Assembly: GCA_028688015.1 (NCBI GenBank)
Contig: JAQTZB010000003.1
Span: 248,001 to 312,000 of the forward strand
From: Elusimicrobiales bacterium
GTDB taxonomy: Bacteria; Elusimicrobiota; Elusimicrobia; Elusimicrobiales; UBA9959
Direction of reading: 5' to 3'
Length of the DNA stretch: 64,000 bases
The notes below the pieces were generated by a model. It was given only the letters and a program-made list of their open reading frames with translations. It had not been told where the DNA came from and ran no database searches. The translations under genes were made by a program, and so were the position numbers. Of this stretch, positions 59,810-64,000 are shown in pieces. Positions within the stretch are counted from its first letter, which is position 1, and each line of letters starts with the position of its first letter.

Positions 59810-60565
59810 GTGATAACCAGATCCCTTCTGCTGCGCGTCCTGGCGGGCGCGGCCCTGGCGGCCGCCCCGGTGTGTTGCGCCGCCGGCGAAGAGGAACCGG
59901 AGCCGCCGGAAGTTTCGCTGCAGCCCGCAACGGCCGCCGCTTCAGCCGACCCCGGGTTCCACCTGGCCCGCGCGAACGCCTGCGCCGACGGCGGGGACTA
60001 CGACGGCGCGATAGCCGGCTACACCGCGGCGCTGAAGCTGGATCCCGCGCTGGCCGAGGCCTACGAGAACCGCGGGGTGGCGCAGCACCTGAAGGAAAAT
60101 TTCGACGCCGCCATAGCCGATTTCACGCGGGCCATAAAGCTGGCCGGCAAGCGGGCCTCCGCGCATTACAACCGGGGCCTGAGCCGCGCCCGGAAGCGAC
60201 AATACGACGCGGCCATCGTTGATTTCACCCGCGCCGCCGCCCTGGACCCTAAAATGGCCGCGGCGTACAACGCGCGCGGGCTGGCCTACGCCATGAAAAG
60301 CAGGTATGATAAAGCCATAACGGATTTTACGCGGGTCATAAAGCTGGCGCCCGGCAGCCCGGACGGCTACGTTAACCGGGGCACCAGCTATGGCTACTCC
60401 GGGCGGTATGCCAAGGCGGCGGCCGACTTCTCCGAGGCCATTGCCAGGGACCCCGGCCAACCGCAGGCTTATATGGGCCGGGCCAAGGCTTACCTCCTGC
60501 TGGGGGAGACGGAGAAAGCCGCTGCGGACGAGGCAAAGTTCAAGGCTCTCGCACACGGCTACTGA
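59810..60565 (+). CDS. Secreted or lipid-anchored TPR protein
   Basis: I place the start at the GTG at 59810 (VITRSLLLRVLAGAALAAAPVCCAAG), giving 251 aa; the longer track ORF runs into gyrA out of frame. The N-terminus is a signal peptide with two Cys at its end, possibly a weak lipobox. Five to six TPR units follow, such as YDGAIAGYTAALKLDPALAEAYENRG and YDAAIVDFTRAAALDPKMAAAYNARG. TPR proteins in the periplasm usually assemble complexes, for example for pili or the outer membrane. The partner is unknown. Confidence 0.78.
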   Translation: MITRSLLLRVLAGAALAAAPVCCAAGEEEPEPPEVSLQPATAAASADPGFHLARANACADGGDYDGAIAGYTAALKLDPALAEAYENRGVAQHLKENFDAAIADFTRAIKLAGKRASAHYNRGLSRARKRQYDAAIVDFTRAAALDPKMAAAYNARGLAYAMKSRYDKAITDFTRVIKLAPGSPDGYVNRGTSYGYSGRYAKAAADFSEAIARDPGQPQAYMGRAKAYLLLGETEKAAADEAKFKALAHGY

Positions 60566-60597
60566 CGCCCGCGCCACGGCCGGGGCGCGGCTTTTGC

Positions 60598-60603
60598 TAA
60601 AAT
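60598..60603 (+). promoter_or_regulatory. -10 box just before the MarC gene
   Basis: TAAAAT ends 6 nt before the ATG at 60610 with no ribosome site between; predicted leaderless. Confidence 0.4.
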
Positions 60604-60609
60604 TAAAAC

Positions 60610-61209
60610 ATGGACCTGACGCTTTTTATTTCAACCGTCTTCACGCTCACGCTGGTCATGGACCCGCTGGGCAATATCCCGCTGTTCATGTCTTCGCTTA
60701 AGAACGTGCCCGAGGAGCGCCGCCGCAAGGTCATCGCCCGCGAGCTGTTCATAGCGCTGGGCATCATGCTGTTCTTTCTGCTGTTCGGCAAGTATTTCGT
60801 CTCCGCGCTGGCGCTGGACCTCACCGCGATGTCGGTTGCCGGCGGCATAGTGCTGTTCCTGATAGCCATGCAGATGATCTTCCCCACGCACCATTCCACC
60901 TTCGCCGAAGGCCCGGAGGGAGAGCCCTTCATCGTGCCGCTGGCGATACCCCTGATAGCGGGCCCTTCCGCGCTGACCACCGTGCTTCTCTTCTCGCTGC
61001 AGGACCCGGGCCGCCTGGGGCTGTGGCTGGGCGTGGTGGGCGTCTCCTGGCTGATCAACGCCGTCATATTAGCCGGCCTCTCCGGCTGGCTGTCGAGGCT
61101 GTTGGGCGCCCGCGGCCTGCTGGCCATGGAGAAGCTGATGGGCATGATCCTGGTTACCATCTCCGTGCAGATGATCATGACCGGCATTAAGAAATTCCTG
61201 GCCAGCTAG
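60610..61209 (+). CDS. MarC-family integral membrane protein
   Basis: The 199-aa protein has six hydrophobic helices and the family motifs VMDPLGNIPLFMSSLKNVPEERRRKVIARE, AGGIVLFLIAMQMIF and the re-entrant IPLIAGPSALTTVLLFS (about residue 115). MarC/YhgN proteins are inner-membrane proteins of unknown transport function; they were once linked to antibiotic resistance, wrongly. It is preceded by a -10 box within 6 nt of the start codon. Confidence 0.92.
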   Translation: MDLTLFISTVFTLTLVMDPLGNIPLFMSSLKNVPEERRRKVIARELFIALGIMLFFLLFGKYFVSALALDLTAMSVAGGIVLFLIAMQMIFPTHHSTFAEGPEGEPFIVPLAIPLIAGPSALTTVLLFSLQDPGRLGLWLGVVGVSWLINAVILAGLSGWLSRLLGARGLLAMEKLMGMILVTISVQMIMTGIKKFLAS

Positions 61210-61290
61210 GAGGCGCCGCCCCTGTCTGGGCCTTAGGGCCTATTTCTTGCCGGGCCCATCTGCCCTTAACCGCCGTCAAGCCGCCTGCCA

Positions 61291-61296
61291 TACTAT
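61291..61296 (+). promoter_or_regulatory. -10-like box before the lysozyme-like gene
   Basis: TACTAT ends 4 nt before the ATG at 61301; no ribosome site lies in between. Confidence 0.35.
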
Positions 61297-61300
61297 AGGT

Positions 61301-62224
61301 ATGAACAGGATAATCCCCGCCGCGTTCATGTTCCTCATAGCAGCGCCCCTCTGCGCCCTGGGCCAGGCCTTCGGAGATCTGCGGGCTTACGCCGGCGCCG
61401 AAACGGCCGCTCCCGCCGCCGAAGTCCCGCTCCTGCCGCAGCCGGCCGGGGTAGACCTCGAGGCGGAACAGTACCTGCCGCCCGATAATAACGAGCCCGG
61501 CTTCGACTGGGGTGACCCCAGCAAGGCCGGTGAAGAACACTTTTTCTATATAGGCAATAATTCCACTTTCCTTAAAGCCTCGGCCGCGCAGGCCTCCGGC
61601 CTGGCCGAAGGTTCCGGCAAATGCGCCCTCTCGCCCAACACGCTTTACCGCGCCTCCGCGAAGCCCGGCTTCGAAGGAGAGCACCTGACCGTGCAGCTCG
61701 CCGAGGCCCTGCCCGGCTGCCAGCTTACCCGCGGCTACGTCTTCCTGACCCACGTCTCTTCCAGTTCGGCCGGCGGCGCCTGGGAGCTGCCCCGCACCGT
61801 ACGGGCTTTCCTGGACACGCTGGCCTTCGCCGAGGGCACGCGCGAGAATTACAACTATATCTTCACCTTCGTCACCTTCAACAGCTACGCCGACCACCCG
61901 CGCCGCAAGATCTGTTCCGGCGGCCTCTGCTCTACCGCCGCCGGGCGCTACCAGTTCCTGTCCAAGACCTGGGACGGCCTGGCTCCCGGCCTGGGCCTGC
62001 AGGACTTCACCCCGCCCAACCAGGAGAAGGCGGCGCTGGAGATCATCCGCCGCCAGGGCGCCTATAATAGAGTGCTGCGCTCCAGCGTGTATGAAAATTT
62101 CACCTCGGCCCTGAGCAAGCTCAATACCACCTGGGCCTCGCTGCCCGGCAGCCCCTACGGCCAGCCGACGCACCCCACCGCGGAACTGTGGCGCTATTAC
62201 AAGGCCGCGCTGGCCAAATATTAA
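61301..62224 (+). CDS. Secreted lambda-endolysin-like lytic transglycosylase (GH104)
   Basis: The 307-aa product begins at the ATG at 61301 with a signal peptide (MNRIIPAAFMFLIAAPLCALG). Residues about 30-160 form a domain without a recognised family (Cys in GKCALS and LPGCQLT). Residues about 165-307 match the phage lambda R protein: AFLDTLAFAEGT (with the catalytic Glu), YADHPRR, STAAGRYQFLSKTWD, LGLQDFTPPNQE and TTWASLPGSPYGQ. Such enzymes cleave peptidoglycan to 1,6-anhydro-muropeptides. There are no other phage genes nearby, so this is a domesticated secreted enzyme. Confidence 0.85.
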   Translation: MNRIIPAAFMFLIAAPLCALGQAFGDLRAYAGAETAAPAAEVPLLPQPAGVDLEAEQYLPPDNNEPGFDWGDPSKAGEEHFFYIGNNSTFLKASAAQASGLAEGSGKCALSPNTLYRASAKPGFEGEHLTVQLAEALPGCQLTRGYVFLTHVSSSSAGGAWELPRTVRAFLDTLAFAEGTRENYNYIFTFVTFNSYADHPRRKICSGGLCSTAAGRYQFLSKTWDGLAPGLGLQDFTPPNQEKAALEIIRRQGAYNRVLRSSVYENFTSALSKLNTTWASLPGSPYGQPTHPTAELWRYYKAALAKY

Positions 62225-62242
62225 GGCGCGTTATTCACGCCA

Positions 62243-62276
62243 AAACGGCCCGCTGGAACGCGGGCCGTTTATTTTT
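62243..62276 (+). terminator. Rho-independent terminator after the GH104 gene
   Basis: Ten-base arms aaacggcccg / cgggccgttt, then ATTTTTT. Confidence 0.85.
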
Positions 62277-62327
62277 TGCGCTCTCCCGACGTAAAAAAAG
62301 ATTTTTAAAATATTTTAGTCCTGGGCC

Positions 62328-62356
62328 TTGACAAGTCAACAGGTGTCTGTTATACT
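62328..62356 (+). promoter_or_regulatory. Near-consensus sigma-70 promoter with UP-like element
   Basis: TTGACA (62328-62333), a 17-nt spacer and TATACT (62351-62356) form the best housekeeping promoter in the window. An A/T tract (gtaaaaaaagatttttaaaatatttta, 62291-62317) lies just upstream, as in rRNA-class promoters. It faces the A-depleted transcription unit. Confidence 0.85.
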
Positions 62357-62362
62357 CGATAT

Positions 62363-62737
62363 GTAGTCCTGCTCTTTTAATGGTTGCGCCGGTAGTGTGG
62401 GCCCCGCGGTCGAGGTGCGGTCTGGTGCGTGCGGTGTGTGTGTGTGTGGTTGCGGTGCGGTTGCGGTCGGGCCCTGCGGTGTGGTCGCGGTTGCGGTCGG
62501 TCGGGCGGTGTCCCGGCCCCGGCGTTGTCCCCGGTCCGCTGGCTCGCAGTTGGCGATGCGGTTCCCCCGGGGTCCCCGGTTCCTGCGGCGCGTTTGGCGC
62601 CCCGGTCCCGGGCGGGTGTTCCGGCCCTTCGGCGGCGTTTCGTGCCCCGTCGGTCCCCCGGTCCGCCCCCTGCGAAGTCGCAGTCCTGGCCTTGCGCCAG
62701 AGTGAAGAGCCCCCGCTTACGGGGGCTCTCGCTTTTT
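62363..62737 (+). ncRNA. Putative A-depleted structured RNA of about 370 nt
   Basis: From the predicted start site to the terminator there is no convincing gene. The plus strand has only three A in the 240 nt from 62401 to 62640, so the three open frames here reflect missing stop codons rather than coding. The 5' half is G/T-rich (gcggttgcggtcgg occurs at 62457 and 62487, 30 nt apart), while the 3' half is C/G-rich, so the halves can pair with many G-U pairs. Small hairpins ctgcg-aagt-cgcag and ctggc-cttgc-gccag precede the terminator. Hallmarks of RNase P RNA, tmRNA, 6S and SRP RNA are not seen. The ORF at 62380 has no ribosome site. Confidence 0.55.
62706..62737 (+). terminator. Terminator of the A-depleted unit
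   Basis: Nine-base arms gagcccccg / cgggggctc with a ctta loop, then TCGCTTTTT. Confidence 0.85.
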
Positions 62738-62756
62738 ATCACTTCGCGGCAGCCGC

Positions 62757-64000
62757 TCAGTAACGGTCCCGCTGGCGGGAAACCCCGGTGCGGCTGAAAT
62801 CCTTGTCCACCGGCAGGCCTGGCGCGTGCGGCCGGGCCCTCTCTACCTGCTTGAGCAGCTCGAAGGCCAGGCGGTTCAGCTCCGCCGGGCGCTTGTCGGC
62901 CAGATTTTCGGTCTCCAGCGGGTCGTGCTCCAGGTCGTAAAGCTCGTAGGCGTCCTTGTAGAGGTACCAGTGCAGCTTCCAGCGCCCGTCGCGGAGGGTG
63001 CGCTCCTCTATCAGCGGGTCCGAGACGCCGGGGAGGTTGCGCTTGCTGCTGGAGTAGGCGTATTGCCGGAACTCCAGGTCCGGGTTCTGCAGCAGCGGGA
63101 CCAGGCTGCGCCCCTGCAGCTGCAGGTCGCCGTAGGGCACGCCGGCCAGGTCCAGCACGGTGGGCATCATATCGACGCGCTGCACCAGCTGTTTGAGCCG
63201 CTTGCCGGCCGCAGGGCTGCCCGGCGCGCGCACCAGCAGCGGCACGTGCGTGATCGGTTCGTAGAGGCCCTCGGTGTGGCCCAGCAGGCCGTGCTCGCCC
63301 AGCTGCTCGCCGTGATCGGCCGAAACTATAAAGACGGACTCGTCCCAGAGGCCGCTCTTCTTGAGATAATTTATAAAGTCTCCTACGCGCTTGTCGGCCG
63401 TGTGCAGTGCGGCGTCGTATTTGGCGGTCAGGTGGGCCAGGCCGTCCTTGTCGGCCGCGAAAGCCGCCACGCGCGCGTAGTTGGTGGCGTCCTCAGGCAG
63501 CGCGCCGCGCAGGTAATCATTGTAATCGCGGAAGAAAGGCACGCCTCGCAGCGAAGGGTCGTTGACCGGGCCCTCGTAACCGGGGTCGAACATGTTCGGG
63601 TCCTCCGACTGGAACGGTACGTGCAGGTCGTCCACCGCGATGAAGAGGAAGAACGGTTTGTCCTTGTTGCCGTCGAGCCACTCGGTCACGCCGGGCAGGG
63701 TTTCGCCGAAGGTGCCGGGCGCGGCGGTGGAGGTGGAGAAGACGTTCACGTATTTGTCGAAGCCTCGGTCCAGGCCCCAGGGGCGCATGAAGTAGATGCC
63801 GCCGCTGAAGGCGGCCGTGGCGTAGCCCGCGGACTTCAGGCGCTCGGCCAGCGTGGTCTCGAAGCCCGGCATGCCGCGGTAGGGGATACTGACGTACTGG
63901 CCGTGCACTTCGGGCACGTGGCCGGTGAACAGGCTGGAATAGTTGGGCAGGCACCAGCTGGACATCGCCACCGCGTTCTCGAAGAGCGCCGCGCTCCCGG
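62757..64000 (-). CDS. Sulfatase/alkaline-phosphatase-superfamily protein, N-terminus beyond window
   Basis: The frame runs off the right edge; 414 codons are visible and the track's GTG at 63971 is not the true start. The alkaline phosphatase-like fold is clear: the nucleophile segment FENAVAMSSWCLPNYSSLFTGH, the metal site VSADHGEQLGEHGLLGHTEGLYEP, THVPLLVRAPG, and a C-terminal YELYDLEHDPLETENLA typical of arylsulfatases. The sulfatase motif CxPSR, needed for conversion of Cys to formylglycine, reads CLPNY here. The enzyme may act on sulfate or phosphate esters, or use another nucleophile. It is convergent with the A-depleted unit. Confidence 0.85.
   Translation of the reverse strand, partial: GSAALFENAVAMSSWCLPNYSSLFTGHVPEVHGQYVSIPYRGMPGFETTLAERLKSAGYATAAFSGGIYFMRPWGLDRGFDKYVNVFSTSTAAPGTFGETLPGVTEWLDGNKDKPFFLFIAVDDLHVPFQSEDPNMFDPGYEGPVNDPSLRGVPFFRDYNDYLRGALPEDATNYARVAAFAADKDGLAHLTAKYDAALHTADKRVGDFINYLKKSGLWDESVFIVSADHGEQLGEHGLLGHTEGLYEPITHVPLLVRAPGSPAAGKRLKQLVQRVDMMPTVLDLAGVPYGDLQLQGRSLVPLLQNPDLEFRQYAYSSSKRNLPGVSDPLIEERTLRDGRWKLHWYLYKDAYELYDLEHDPLETENLADKRPAELNRLAFELLKQVERARPHAPGLPVDKDFSRTGVSRQRDRY

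Noticed and set aside
61301-62224. Prophage remnant
   Set aside because: Only the lysozyme domain is phage-like; the gene has a signal peptide, own terminator and no holin, capsid or integrase neighbours.
62380-62700. Diversity-generating retroelement variable repeat
   Set aside because: Loss of A could recall A-directed mutagenesis, but there is no reverse transcriptase, template repeat or target gene in the window.
62380-62763. 127-aa ORF and overlapping ORFs in two other frames in the A-depleted region
   Set aside because: All three frames are open because stop codons need A, which is almost absent. No ribosome site, and the frame runs past the terminator into the next gene's 3' end.

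Overview
The window is a gene-dense, high-GC stretch of a bacterial chromosome with no prophage, insertion sequence, CRISPR array, tRNA or rRNA that I can recognise. Many proteins carry Sec signal peptides, and there is a MacAB-TolC efflux system, a PilT motor and a periplasmic DUF4105 protein, so the cell is a diderm with type IV pili. Gene content and protein style fit Elusimicrobiota (groundwater type) best. That is a judgement from memory, not the result of a search.

Layout. 1-12.5 kb, mostly minus strand: a secreted protein cut by the edge, a clostripain-like peptidase, mutS, a tRNA-dihydrouridine synthase, a zinc-ribbon protein, tolC-macA-macB, and an FAD amine/amino-acid oxidoreductase. 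The last works with the fused Fe-S/FAD protein at 12.7-14.8 kb. 14.8-23 kb: a membrane-TPR protein, small secreted proteins, folD, two methyltransferases, a Pro/His/Gly-rich secreted protein and rlmN. 23.2-28.3 kb: an operon of aconitase and both subunits of ATP-citrate lyase; a monomeric NADP-isocitrate dehydrogenase follows at 32.6-34.8 kb. Together these cover three consecutive reactions of the reductive TCA cycle. 28.4-36.8 kb: zinc-ribbon proteins, nadA, a GDPD and a PHP phosphoesterase, an Nfu scaffold, a DUF4105 protein and a corrinoid adenosyltransferase-like protein. 36.9-38.6 kb: an ECF sigma module (41-aa ORF, sigma factor, DUF4097-like protein) with two matching sigma-type promoters. 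38.7-51.5 kb: pyk, argS, the nadD/yqeK-lytR_C-pilT-cNMP-rsfS operon, and a DUF2064-radical SAM-tldE-tldD operon. 51.5-59.7 kb: the replication origin with dnaA-dnaN-dciA-gyrB-gyrA and no recF. 59.8-64 kb: a TPR protein, a MarC-family protein, a secreted lambda-lysozyme-like transglycosylase, an almost adenine-free transcription unit with a near-consensus promoter, and a sulfatase-like protein cut by the right edge.

The most promising undescribed items are the A-depleted putative RNA at 62.36-62.74 kb, the autoregulated ECF module with its 41-aa ORF, the ATP-citrate lyase operon, a set of apparently leaderless genes whose -10 boxes sit 4-12 nt before the start codon, and several palindrome-rich intergenic elements. 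All functional calls rest on motif reading without database searches.
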